Assembly: GCA_009746045.1 (NCBI GenBank)
Contig: RPFO01000219.1
Location: forward strand, 956,001 to 1,020,000
DNA: 64,000 nucleotides
From: Mesostigma viride
Lineage: Eukaryota; Streptophyta; Mesostigmatophyceae; Mesostigmatales; Mesostigmataceae
Reading direction: 5' to 3'
The position numbers and the translations under genes were made by a program. The notes under the pieces were generated by a model. That model had not been told where the DNA came from. It did no database searches and saw only the letters and a program-made list of their open reading frames with translations. Position 1 is the stretch's first letter, and the number at the start of each line of letters is the position of its first letter. Below are positions 47,127 through 58,981 of this stretch, piece by piece.

Positions 47127-50100
47127 TCAGCCGTCTTGCCTCAATGCCTGCAGCGCCACGCTCAGAGTCCTCTTGGCTTTACTGAGCTTTGCCTGCGAAG
47201 GACGACCGGAAACAGCAACAACCCAGTCACTACATGACGTCCTCATTCGTGGGAAAGGTGCCTTGACAGGGCACGTTGACAGCACACAGCTAACACAAGC
47301 ACCATTAGATACGAGACGAAAAGCCTATATCTGGTAGTTTCACGCGTGCCTATATCTGGTAGTTTCACAGTATAGCCAGAAGGACAGGCTGTTTCTTAGA
47401 GCCAAGACCGTTTCTCTGAACTAGAACTGTTTCTAGGAACTGTTTCTTCCAAAACAAGTGACCCTCAATTCCAATTATCATTTCCAAGCAACAGAGGAAG
47501 GCATGCCCGGCGTCCCGCAGTTACATACCGAGACATACCGGACCCCTGTGCCCTTATGTGCAAAGGTACCTCTTGGAGGCATGGGGAAATGCACCCGGAC
47601 TCCTGCGCCTTTGTAGCAAGGTATAGGTTAGAGGTATGGTGTGACATACCTGGACCCAGAGCCCCCCCTGCCGGCGTTCATATACAGAAAGGTACCATGT
47701 AGAGGATACCAAGGGTGACATCACCAACCCCCGAACCCTGTGTCTGAGAAAGAAAAGGAAACTACTAAAGGAGTAACGAGGGTGACATCACCAAACTCCG
47801 AACCCCGTGTTTGAGAAAGAAAAGAACCTACTAAAGGAGTACCGAGGGAGACATACCCGGACTCAGACACTGTGTCCTTGTAGAAAAAAACCTAGAAGGA
47901 TGCTAAGGGTGACATACCCGCACCCCCGTGTCGTCCACGGCGCATGGCAGCTCGATGATGTGCTGCTGCCACCCCTTGATGACGCACAGCTGGCATGTAC
48001 CGTGGCGGGGGCATGGCATGGAATTGGCGTCACACCAAGGGAGAAGCGTGCTGTAATAGTAGAATCGGTTACATCATGCACACAAGGCAGAAACTACCCA
48101 TGAACTAAAACTTCCCATGTGGGCGGTGTATTGCTGTCGCCGGGTTGTGGTTCTCGTCGCGCCCATGCCTGTGCTCATGGTCATGCGCATGTCCAGATGC
48201 CCGTGCCTATGCCCGTGCCCAGGTGTGCGTGGCAGCTGCTGGAAGAGTCACAAAGAGCCTTTCCCGTCGGCCGAAAAAAATGAAACCAGAGCCATTAGAA
48301 GTCAGGAATGCATGGGCTTGGCGGGGCGAGTAGAGTAGCAAGTAAGAGGCAAACGTGCCATGCGTGGGCACCAGGCACCCTGGTCTAGGAGGGCAATATT
48401 TGGAGTGACATCTACAGTCATTACCGCATTAAGTTACGATCGCCGCCTAAACGTCCTAACTTAACGCGGTTATGAATGTCTTCTTATGACACCCATCCTT
48501 ATCCCACCACCCGGCACCACACCTGTTGCTGCGCGACCACCAGCAGCTCCACCGCTGCCGCCGATGTGACGTCCGGCAGCTGCAACACGACCTTGACGAT
48601 CTGCACATGAAGGAGGGTAGGTCGGGGAATAGGGGGCAGGCAAGAACCGTATAGGAGTCCCATGAAGTAGAGGGCATTTTTGGTAGGAGTCAACATATAT
48701 GGTCTACGGTACTAGAGGCCAAGTACACGGTCGCGTGAACAAGAGGGACATACTGCTAGTGTATGGTAAAGGATTGCAGTATATGGTAGACGTCAAGTGT
48801 ACTAGCCGCAACTGTAGTCTAACCTGCCGGCCGCATCCAACCTGCAACTGGCAGGTTGGATGCAACAGGAAAAAGGGATTGAGGTCGTCAAGGGCTTTGA
48901 GGGTCAGAGGGCACGGATTCCTTTCACAAAAAAAGCTGACTTTCTTGAAAAAAGGGGTCAGCCGTTTGAGGGTCCGAGGGCAAGGGAGAAAGGTGCAAGG
49001 GGGACAGGGCACGTTAAGAGGGGGCAAAACGAGGTACGGGGGCGCTCTTCTACCGCGGGACCCACCTCCACACGGCCATCCTTGCCCCGCTGCGTCTCCA
49101 CCGTGTGTGCTGGCGGCCAGTCGGCCTCCGCGCCCAGCTCTTGGATCAGCGGGGCGGCCTTGGTGGCGCACGGCGCAGGTGCGCTGTCTTCGCCCGTCAC
49201 ATCCTTAGGCTGCTCGTCACCACCGCCGCCGCCAACAGTACGACAGGCCATCACCAATGCCCAAGGGGAGGGGCCATCACCGACGCCAAGGGAGGGGCCA
49301 CCAACGACGCCAAAGGGAGGGCGGTCGCCGACGACAAAGGGAGGGCGGCCGGCAAGGGAATGGCCAGTGTTCAAGCGATGTGGAAAAACAGGTGACGCGG
49401 AAAACAATACATGGAACGGCACACTTCAGGTCTGGATGAAGGCCCATGCTGCAACTGGCCACAGGGCAATCGCCAGCCAACCCCCTGTCAAGAAGTTGCC
49501 TGGCAAAGCCGTAGCACTACTGCCACCGAGAGCAAAGAGCTAGGCGTGGAGTGATTTACACCAAAATGAAGCCATGTGGGATAGTGCACGTGCAACAATC
49601 AGTCGGTCGGTCGGTGGGTCGGTTGGTCCGTCCATCACCCAGTCCAAGTATTCCCACGCCGGTTACCCGAGAGAGTTATTGCAACAGTGCAACCGTGCAA
49701 CAGGATACTTCGGACGAGCACTTAACCTGCCAATACGATCAATTAATTGAAAGCACGTAACTTCTTCATACCATAAGGGGCCAACTACCATAGGGGTTCC
49801 TGAACGTTTACGGCTGGTTCATTCGTTGTCGTTCAATCAACTTAACAGGACTTGACCCGAGACGGACAAGACGCGATGACCCACATCTGCTATGGACAAG
49901 GCGCATTGCCCCACATCTGATATGGACAAGGCGCATTGCCCCACATCTGACATGGGCACGGCGCAATGGCCCACATCTGCTATGGACAAGGCGCAATGGC
50001 CTACATCTGATATGGACAAGGCGCATTGCCCCACATCTGATATGGACAAGGCACAATGCCCCACATCTGATATGGACAAGGCGCAATGGCCCACATCTGC

Positions 50101-53100
50101 TATGGACAAGGCGCGCTGCCCCACATCTGATATGGACAAGGCGCAATGCCCCACATCTGATATGGACGAGACTACATGGTGCACATCCGACAAACGGATC
50201 AAGCCCTGCCCATAATAGGCAACATGCCCTTGTTAAGACCTTGATTAGGGCTGGAATGTGCAGATACTATAGCCGCGAAATCATGCAAGAGGTCCTGTGT
50301 TCGAATCCGGTATGGTACCAAACTATTTCACAGTACAACTGCACACTCAACATGCACCGTAGGAGGGGTGCCCCACTCAGTGTAGGGTACCCCGGTAGCT
50401 CCGAGTGTTGGGTATTTCCGGGGACTGCCGACGACGGGAGAAAAGCAATCGCCTGGCAAATTCCGGAGCTCCCTCCGCGCCATTTGGGGGACGACGATCG
50501 TAAAACCGGAGTGACCGATGACAATATCTCTACTAGATTATACCAGGTTATACTAGACTAAAATACTTTTTACTATTTTTATACTATCTTAAATAATCCG
50601 TACTACACGTGACCTACTCGCCACCGTACACTAAACCTTGGTTGCCAACTTGCCAATGCAGTAACCTGCAGTTACCGTTTGAACGTGACTGCCAGCAACC
50701 AAATTGAACGGCTGCTGGTGCGAAGGGCATGGTTCCGAGCCTGCATATATTCTGTGTCGGTCTGTCGGATCACAGGCGTGGGAAATCTAATGACCAACTC
50801 AACGACAATTGTGAGCCTCAACTACACCGCGCGGCATGGTCTGGTAGCTCCCGCATCCATACTGCTGGCCGACGACCGATATAAAACTGGGAGCTCCGTC
50901 CGGCCAGCCACTTGGACGATGACTGTAAAATTTGCCCTGGGAGAGCCTGGGAGCTCCCTTCTTTCCTTCATCTGGACGACCAAACTCGTTTTGGTAAGAC
51001 CAAAAGACTCCCTCCCGTACAAAATAGGGACGGCGGGAAAGGTCCCGGAGGGTTGTAAATGGCTGATGGGGCACCCCTCCTTGCACCGTACAACACGCAC
51101 ACCATCGTGAGCATGATGCAAGAAAAGCCACGAGGGTAACGCACCTGGCTGGCCGCCCTGCTGCCACCCTGGCTGCTTGCTGCCAGCGGAGGCTCCGAGG
51201 CCCTGTGCAGTCCGACGGCACCGCCAAGAGAATGAAAAGGAGGCAAGATTAGAGATAACCGAATAGCAAGGAATGGTGGGTACAATTTCGTTATTGGCGC
51301 AATCCAGTGCCCACTCTGAGGCGGTACAAGACCCAAAAGAACGAGGATGCGACTCCCTTCTAAATAAACCATAACTATAAGGAAACTCTTCGCACTACGG
51401 CAGCGCGTACTCGGATGCTCCGCGGCCGTAGATCTGCTGCACAAGGGACGCGGGACTACTGACGACGTCACTGCCGCCCTTGCCTCGGCTGCCCTGTGAC
51501 ACTGCAGCCCCTGCCATCGCCGCCGCTTCCCCTGCCCTGTGTGTCCCACTGGCCCCGGCCCTGCGCTGCACCCAGAGCTCCAGGTTGGTGCGCGCGAGGC
51601 GGACCTGTGGGGGCAGGGGAGGGGGGAGCACGCACCGCAGACCGAGGGAGGAGGGAAGGAGTCATGATCAACGTTATTTATTACTTTGCTATTATTATAA
51701 GTTTGCTACTTCATTGCTGCTATTTGTTATTACTGCTACTGCTACTGCCGTGGTATCGCGAGTATGGCATTTTCTTCATTAATACTATTTGTTATTACTG
51801 CTACTGTTGCTGCCGTGGTATTGCGAGTATGGCATTTTCTTCATTGATGCTATTTGTTATTACTGCTACTGTTACTGCCGTGGTGTCGCGAGTATGGCAT
51901 TTTCTAGGCACCAGCAGAAGCAAGGACGGAAGATGACTGGATGATCAACAGCAGCAAACACTACTCATGTATAGCATATTAGATGACTAGATGATCAACA
52001 GCAGCAAACACTACTCATGTATAGCATATTAGATGACTGGATGGTCAACAGCAGCAAACACTACTCATGTATAGCATATTAGATGACTCGATGATCAACA
52101 GCAGCAAACACTACTCATGTATAGCATATTAGACTGCATATTAAACCGCACCCAGCAACATAATACCACGGACAGGGCAAGAGCATACACCTTGTCTGGT
52201 GTGATACTACTATGCATTAACTAGCCACTGTGCATGAACCTTATCTATCTGATCTGATGCGATATGCATAAACATTATAAAATAGCCACTGTGCATGAAC
52301 CTAATAAACCTGGTCTGATGTGACATGCATGAATTCATTAGTTCATTTACATGTAGACGGCGTCACGTGAGCATAAGTCCTCAGTGGGATGGAAATGGGA
52401 TGGGGTGGGTGGATCTAGCTATCTAGCGTCTAGTTACAGGGTTGCGACATGCATAAACATTATCAAACAGCCACTGTGAATGAGCCTGTTGTCACTTTGC
52501 TTCCTTTCTTCCTGTCGCGCCGTACCTGGAGCTTGCCCTCATACGACATGCACAAACCTGCATGCTATCTCAGGTCCGTACCTGGAACTTGGCCTCAACG
52601 AAGCGGAAGCAGCGGTCAAACATGACATCCCTGCAGGAGGCAGCAGGTAGGAGCAAGCAGGAGCAGTTTACAGCAAGAGGCAGCAGGAACGGTCGCAGCA
52701 GCGGGTGGAATCAGGGCCGCACACATAGCATTATCGCAAGCCAGCTCGATTACACAAGGTAAGGAACGACAAGGGTGTGAAAGCCAAGTCTGGAGGTAAT
52801 GTACACTTGTGGGGAATTCGTGTATGCAGTGTGGTTGGGAATAAGGGTAGTGTACATTACCTCCAGAATGGCTTTCACCCACACTGCATACACGAATTCC
52901 CCACTACTTTGTGTGCGGAACAAGGTTGCAGATGACAACGCTGCTATAGGTAGCCCTGCAACGCATTACCTGGGCAGGCCCTACCTGACGTCCTTGTCCT
53001 CAACCGCGGCCGCGACAACGGCTTCGGGGCACTCCACGCGGAACGTCACCACCTCCTCTGCGGCAAATGGCAAGGCATTCAACGCAAGCACCAGAGCAAG

Positions 53101-56100
53101 ATCCACGGGCTCACTAATCAACAAACAGGAATCAAACAGGCAAATAGGAATAGAAAAGGAATAAAATCCGTTGGCAAATCCCAGCACAGCAGGAGCAAGA
53201 CACACAAGGCCGAGAAATCAGCCACCACATGCGGCTCCACAGGTCCATGGCTGTACGGGACATTCCTTGTGCCAGTGTGATTGTCAACTTGTCATGAAAA
53301 GGGCCTCAATTCAGGCCTCTTAACAAATAACAATTATATGTCAAGGGGACGGGACATGCACGAATCTTTTGGCGCCGTAAATTTCGCGGCACAGGCCGTA
53401 CCGTGAAAAGTTGGTGCGCCGTGCGAGCAGCCCGTGCGGAAGTGGCCATGGCGACTGCGTTCAGGCAAAACTACCACAATAGGGCAAGCGAAATGCAAAA
53501 TATTTTCTCGAATGTTAAAGACAATGAGTTCATGATGATGGCTTGTGACGGAAATAAGCTGGATTCCAATAGCGCAGTTGTTTTTCCATGCCATCGTCAT
53601 GGGGGGTAATCTGAAGCTTTTGGTCGCGCGGAATGAAATAGAATTCATGATAGCGGCATTGAAATCGCATTTTTGGGGGTTAATCTGACCGTGAAGCAGG
53701 CGTTAATATCGGTAGCATCGAATTCTAAACCGAAATGTTCTTTTGCCACAATTTCGGCCATACTCGGTAAGTAACTGTTCAGGCCTGCCCAGTGCGTGTC
53801 TGGCCTGTCCATGGAAGAACGGCTGTTGTTGCACACCTGGGTGAGAGGTTTACGAGGGCAAGGTACAGATTTGTGGCGAATTTTATCTGCTATCAGTGCT
53901 TACTTATATGAGCTCATCGTTCAAAGTTTTTTGCGTTCTTTTAGGGCAGTTTCCGCCAGCTAGCTTGCCGTTGTGTTGTCGAATACCTGGCAGCTTTAGA
54001 TTGTTTTCGTTGACGTCGTGGTCAGGGCCGCTTCAGTCGCAGCCTATAGCTTCTCGGGGAGGTTTAAGGCATTTTACAAAACGTGTTCTGGCAAGGATGT
54101 TGTGCGAATGGATGCTTCTTGTTGTGTGAGAGTGACGCACCCTCTCTTCGCAGCGGCATCACAGCGCTCATGCGCTGAAGGGTCGGCAATGGCTTCTTTG
54201 CATTTTATCTCGCAGGGAAGTGTTTTAGTGATGATGATGTTGGAGATATTGCATTTGTGTGACTGCATGTAGATAGCTGCCACCATTGGTTGTTTGAGCT
54301 TTCCTTTGTTAAGATGATGTGACAAGACTACAATGTGCTGAGCCAACCATGGTTGACATGGTTGACTGCATGCAGGCTATATATACCATGTTCCTACTTG
54401 GTTCCTTGCCCTCCATAGTCCCTGTTCGTCATCCATGCCAGGCAGGGCAGTTTAGGAGGTGTTGTTGTGTGGATTAGCTTGGTTGGCATCAACCTTACGC
54501 TCTAACCTGGGAGAAACAAAGAAAATGCTGGTTCGGCATGGTAGGGCTACCATCGTCAAGGCTACGCACATATATACAAGGCTGGCCATGCTCGAGGGAC
54601 GGTGAAGGCGTTTGAGGTGCGTGGCCACCCCTTTGTACTTTGTAAACATACTCAGCATGGTTTTGGTGCATGTTGGATGGCATATGAAGTGGCTTTGTGT
54701 TTATCTGCTTACTGAGTGGTCCTTAGGGCCTTGTCAGGTGGTCCTATAGGAAACCCATCAACTTGAGCAGTTCTTGTCACAATGAACCCCCACATTGAGC
54801 ATGCGTTGCCGTCAGCGTGCAAGAGTTAATTATATGTGCTTTGGTCAGTTGGCAGATGTCTTTGATGAAGGAGGAGGTGCTAGTGTGTCTACATGGTTAC
54901 TGAAATCTCCTTGTAGCGTCTAGATGGGTGGCCGTCTTGGAATAGTTGTAACTTGGGCAGTTCTTGTCAGCATGGCGTCAAACCTTGAACATAGGAGGTA
55001 CCATATGTGCAGAGGGTGGTTTGGCCAGTTTTCACATGGCTTAGATGGATAATGGGGAGTTGGTGTGTTTAAATACTTGCTAAAACCTCCCTTAGCTACG
55101 TCACAGGTGACAACCTATGAACGTTAATCACTTGAGCTGCGGTTGTCAGAACGACCTAAAATTTTGGGGTTGCATGCCCCCCCCTCTCAGGTATTTGAAA
55201 ATATGTGATATGGCGCTTTTCAAAGTGTTTATTTTATTTTATTTATTTATTTTTTTAATTGAGAAAGCACGTGTTTTGCATCCTTGCTTATTTCTTGGTC
55301 CCAATTAGGTAGAATTTCTCAAAAGTGGGGGAGCTATATGGAAATATGTGTTTTGTTTAGGAATTATGTGCCCATTGTCCTAGGGAAAATGTGACTAAAA
55401 TAGCGTCTTTTTCTATTTTCAGCGCGTTACCGGTACATGGTTGGGGCTAGTACCCCCCCCAAGTTGTTGGGAAATTTTTTGAAATAATAATTTTTAAAAT
55501 CATACATTTCATGGTCCCCAATCGTCATTGGATTTTCATCCCATGCGTAGGTATGGTGTCCAGAAAAGTACCCTTAAGGTGTGTCCTGTCCCCTTTTGAT
55601 ACAGATATCGTCATGATGTATTGTTAGCATTGTTACTACTTTTACGATGTATTGTCATCAATAATTGCGCACAAGAAAACACCAGCCCATGAATGTCTGG
55701 TCGCACAGGCTACAAGAAGAAAGGAAGCTCCACATTTGAGTTTTCATGCAGAGCTCCATACGGCTACAGTACATGAAATGGCTTTAGTCATCTGTTGGCT
55801 CTACGCATTTTTTAGACGAAATGGAAACGACAAGTTGTTCATGGGCCAATAGTCCATGTGACTCGCTGCAGTCGCACGCAATTCGAGTGCTCTTCGGTTC
55901 TCACGCAAGCTTGGGTGCGGATGACTATGCAGTATTACAGCGTTGGGCCTGACTAACATAACTGGGGGAGCGACTGCGGCTGCCAGATTTACGCGCGATA
56001 TGGGAGGGCACCGTTTGTTTTACAACGGTCCCTGCCTGAGGTCATACCCGATGGGTCCAGGGTGGTACCACTCTAAAAAAGGTATCGCTTTACTAGCGAG

Positions 56101-57610
56101 AGCCAAGCACAACCATAAACACAACTGCTAACCCCTGGCCAGTGAAACGCGCCCTCACACCTCCATTCAATCCTTCCATTTCCAGACACTTGATCCCCCG
56201 GCATGTCCAGGATCCCCGCCCCCATCTCGCCCCCAAACCCAAGCCACTCCTGCCCCCCCCCCCATCCCCCCACCCCCCCGGATGCAAACACCTCACCTCC
56301 TGAGCCATCGTCGCGACTGCACGCCACCGGCGCCTCCCCGTCCCCCCGCTCCCGAGGCGACAGCAGCGCCGCCACCAAGCCCGCATCCACCCGCTGGTCC
56401 GCTGACCCCCCCCCACCGCCACCTCCTTGGCCGATCCCCCATCCTGGCACCCCCCAGACCGCGACGACAGCCCTCCTGCCATCGCCACCTGGCCGCTCGC
56501 AGAGGCGCGTGGTGAGCTTGAGCTGTGGGCCAGCGGTGGTGGATGGGTCACTATCCGCCTGCTGCCGGTCACTATAACCTCCCCGGTCACTATCGACCGC
56601 GCTCCCATTGCCAGATGCCCCTGGGTTGGTCTTTGCGCCAATCTCCTGCACTTTGGGCGGGCCATTCCTCTTGTCAGGACCTCCTCCTAGTGGCATATCG
56701 GGGAACAGCTGGATGCCAGGGCTACCCGATTGATTGCCAGGTACATGCATCCCATCTGGACTGGGACCTTTGGCCCCCCTGGGCATACCGGGGGGGGCGG
56801 GTGGCACGCCAGCAGAAGGGAGAGGGGGCATGGCCACGCCCGCGTTCTTGGCTTGTTCGGCGATGAAGCGCGTGTACTCCTGGCCGTCACACCATGCCGT
56901 GACGAGGGGGCAGGGGTTGGGGAGCAGGGGTGAGGGAGAGGGGTTAGGGCGAGGGGTTAGGGCGAGGGGTTAGGATGAGGGGTCAGGGAAAGGGGAGAGG
57001 GACTCACAAGGAAGCAGAAGAGAGAGAGGGCATGGTCATGCCCGTGTTACCGGGGGTTTGACAAGGGGCTTAACATGGGGTTGCCAAGGAAACCATGGGA
57101 AGTGGCACAAACCACAATGTGAACGCCTGGCAACCCTCACAGGGGGAGGGAAGAGATAGTGGGTTTATGCAGAGTTTTTTATACAACGCAGGGGTAGGAA
57201 CAACCACACAGGGTTCTTCTCGGCAAGCCCGTCCCCACCACCCAAGCGCTGAAAGGAACCTTGTTTAGTGGAACCCAAGCGCTGAAAGGAATTTTGCTCC
57301 CGACATCGTCGCATCTATATGGATGTCGCTCTATAATGCTGGCGCACGCGCTCACCTCCGGGTCCTCCTCTGCCAGCCCGTCCAGAAACTTCCACAGATG
57401 CTCCGCGTGGCTGCGCATCGCCTCCGGCCCACCCAGCTTGGACATCATGTCTGCCAGGTCGCCGCCCACGCCAGGCGCGGGTGGCCCCCCACTGCCACCA
57501 CCGCTAAGACCACCCAGGCCTCCCACCGCCCTCGCGTGATCTGTGCTGCTGGCATCTGCGCCACCGTCGCTTTTGGCCAGGTTCATCAATTGGGCCATGA
57601 GTCCCTCCAT
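47127..57610 (-). CDS. PIH1-domain protein, multi-exon (one internal part unresolved)
   Basis: Exons read on the minus strand: 57673 to about 57355 (ATG at 57610, MEGLMAQLMNLAKS...LWKFLDGLAEEDPE), 56879-56297 (EYTRFIAEQAKNAGVAMPP), 53113-52985 (FRVECPEAVVAAAVEDKDVR), 52630-52582 (DVMFDRCFRFVEAKFQ), 51604 to about 51421 (VRLARTNLELW), about 49250-49066 (LIQELGAEADW), 48600-48523 (VVLQLPDVTSAAAVELLVVA), 47989-47918 (HIIELPCAVDDTGVR) and 47192-47127 (KLSKAKRTLSVALQ, stop). The last four junctions fit in phase 0. The pattern matches PIH1 proteins: WxxLDxLAExDPExYxxFI at the N-terminus, a PIH1 core, then a CS-like beta domain. PIH1 proteins work with HSP90/R2TP-type co-chaperones and some pre-assemble axonemal dynein. 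Phase does not fit between 56297 and 53113, so an exon is missing there. Confidence 0.75.
49850..50175. repeat. 30-bp tandem repeat in a PIH1 gene intron
   Basis: Eleven units of CATCTGATATGGACAAGGCG plus CATTGCCCCA with small variants. It lies between the exons at 51.4 and 49.2 kb. Confidence 0.95.
50350..50520 (+). repeat. Dispersed repeat, decayed copy
   Basis: Begins GGAGGGGTGCCCCA like 40275 and has GGAGCTCCCTCC and GACGACGATCGTAAAA near its end. Alignment to the other copies is only partial. Confidence 0.45.
50880..51090 (-). repeat. Dispersed repeat (about 200 bp), copy 2
   Basis: The reverse complement aligns with 40275-40480 over nearly the full length, including CTTACCAAAACGAGTTT and GGGCAAATTTTAC. 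Confidence 0.65.
51660..51910. repeat. Approximately 65-bp tandem repeat in a PIH1 gene intron
   Basis: Three units of TATTTGTTATTACTGCTACT...GAGTATGGCATTTTCTTCAT. It sits just above the acceptor of the 51.6-kb exon. Confidence 0.85.
51935..52135. repeat. 48-bp tandem repeat in a PIH1 gene intron
   Basis: Four nearly perfect units of GATGACTGGATGATCAACAG...CATGTATAGCATATTA. Confidence 0.9.
52773..52905. repeat. Interleaved inverted repeats (A-B-A'-B')
   Basis: 52773-52806 is inverted at 52850-52880 (GAGGTAATGTACAC arm, two small differences), and 52809-52834 is inverted exactly at 52879-52905 (GTGGGGAATTCGTGTATGCA...). The arms cross and do not nest. The element is in an intron of the PIH1-type gene. 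Confidence 0.85.
53640..53836 (-). pseudogene. Small LINE ORF2 fragment
   Basis: NNSRSSMDRPDTHWAGLNSY matches the LINE fragment near 44150-44240. It is isolated inside a PIH1 gene intron. The rest of 53114-56296 shows no recognised exon or repeat, though one missing exon of the PIH1 gene is expected there. Confidence 0.6.
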
Positions 57611-57968
57611 GGCGCGAGGGGGCCCTTTGTTCTCCTGAGTGGAGATGCACAGAATTTCCCGCTCCAATGTGAACTGAAAGGACAAATTAAGATGCACTAA
57701 AATGGACGATGTAAGTCGCCCTAACTGCTATATGTGCCTATACATTGAAAAAAAATGCATGTATGTGTATCAGAAAATGATAATTCGAGCTGCTTTAGGG
57801 TTTAGGGATAAACAGTTAGGTGGTTTCCTCTGTTGGCTGCTCAGCCGCTCGTCTTGGCAGCCTGGGACGCGCCAGGTGTCGCGCCGGCACCCTGGGGAGG
57901 GGGCACCTGGGCAAGAAGGGTCGATGGGACAATGCATGGGACAAGGCGCATGGCAGCGGTTTTGTAGA

Positions 57969-58532
57969 ATATTCACAAGAAAAGATATAGTATTCACAAA
58001 GATATAGTATTCACAAAGATATAGTATTCACAAAGATATAGTATTCACAAAGACATAGTATTCACAAAGATATAGTATTCACAAAGATATAGTATTCACA
58101 AAGATATAGCATTCACAAAGATATAGTATTCACAAAGATATAGTATTCACAAAGATATAGTATTCACAAAGATATAGTATTCACAAAGACATAGTATTCA
58201 CAAAGATATAGCATTCACAAAGATATAGCATTCACAAAGATATAGCATTCACAAAGATATAGTATTCACAAAGATATAGTATTCACAAAGATATAGTATT
58301 CACAAAGATATAGCATTCACGAAGATATAGTATTCACAAAGACATAGTATTCACAAAGATATAGTATTCACAAAGATATAGTATTCACAAAGATATAGCA
58401 TTCACAAAGATATAGCATTCACAAAGATATAGTATTCACAAAGATATAGCATTCACAAAGATATAGTATTCACAAAGATATAGTATTCACAAAGATATAG
58501 TATTCACAAAGATATAGTATTCACAAAGATAG
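57969..58532. repeat. 17-bp minisatellite, about 33 copies
   Basis: Units of ATTCACAAAGATATAGT with few variants (GACATAGT, GATATAGC). If the upstream exon at 58905-58981 is real, the array lies in the first visible intron of the PIH1-type gene; otherwise it lies in its promoter region. Confidence 0.95.
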
Positions 58533-58904
58533 TAGTAGATTAAAAAAAAAAAAACTTAATGTAGTCACAAAACTTATGCGTGGCCATGCATCGGACATTC
58601 ATTTTGATTTAGTCACGAAACATTTACAGAAGTTTATTAATATCAGTTCGTGGTAGTTCATCGGAACGCATGGCGAGCGAACAAGAGGTCGGAAAGAGGC
58701 GACAGAAAGACGATGCTTTACATCCACACAAGGCTCCTTTCATCCAACGGATATTTGCCCCACACATGCATCGATGCAGTGCCACCCGCCCACACGTGCA
58801 CTGGTTCAGTGCGCACCCGCCCAACCTATCTTGAGGTAAATGCGCACCCCCCCAACTTGCCGCCAATTCGCACTTGCCCAACCTATCTCGAGGTACATGC
58901 ACAC

Positions 58905-58981
58905 CTGCCCTGCTGTCTCGGATGAAATCCGCTCGGCTGCCAGTGCGCGTCGCTCCGCCTCTAAAGCTGTCACTTTCTCGT
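58905..58981 (-). other. Candidate upstream exon of the PIH1-type gene
   Basis: The minus strand encodes EKVTALEAERRALAAE and ISSETAGQ, a heptad-like helical stretch, between a TTGACAG acceptor and a GTGTGC donor. It ends in phase 0 and would join FTLEREILCISTQ at 57673 in frame. It could equally be chance or belong to another gene. Confidence 0.35.

Noticed and set aside
50225-50320. tRNA gene ending in CCA
   Set aside because: The T-arm-like GTTCGAATCC is present but the T stem does not pair and no acceptor or anticodon arms fold; kept only as a possible SINE.
56936-57000. GGGGTTAGGGCGAGGGGTTAGG telomere-like run
   Set aside because: Units are irregular and G-rich without a fixed period; probably chance low complexity in an intron.
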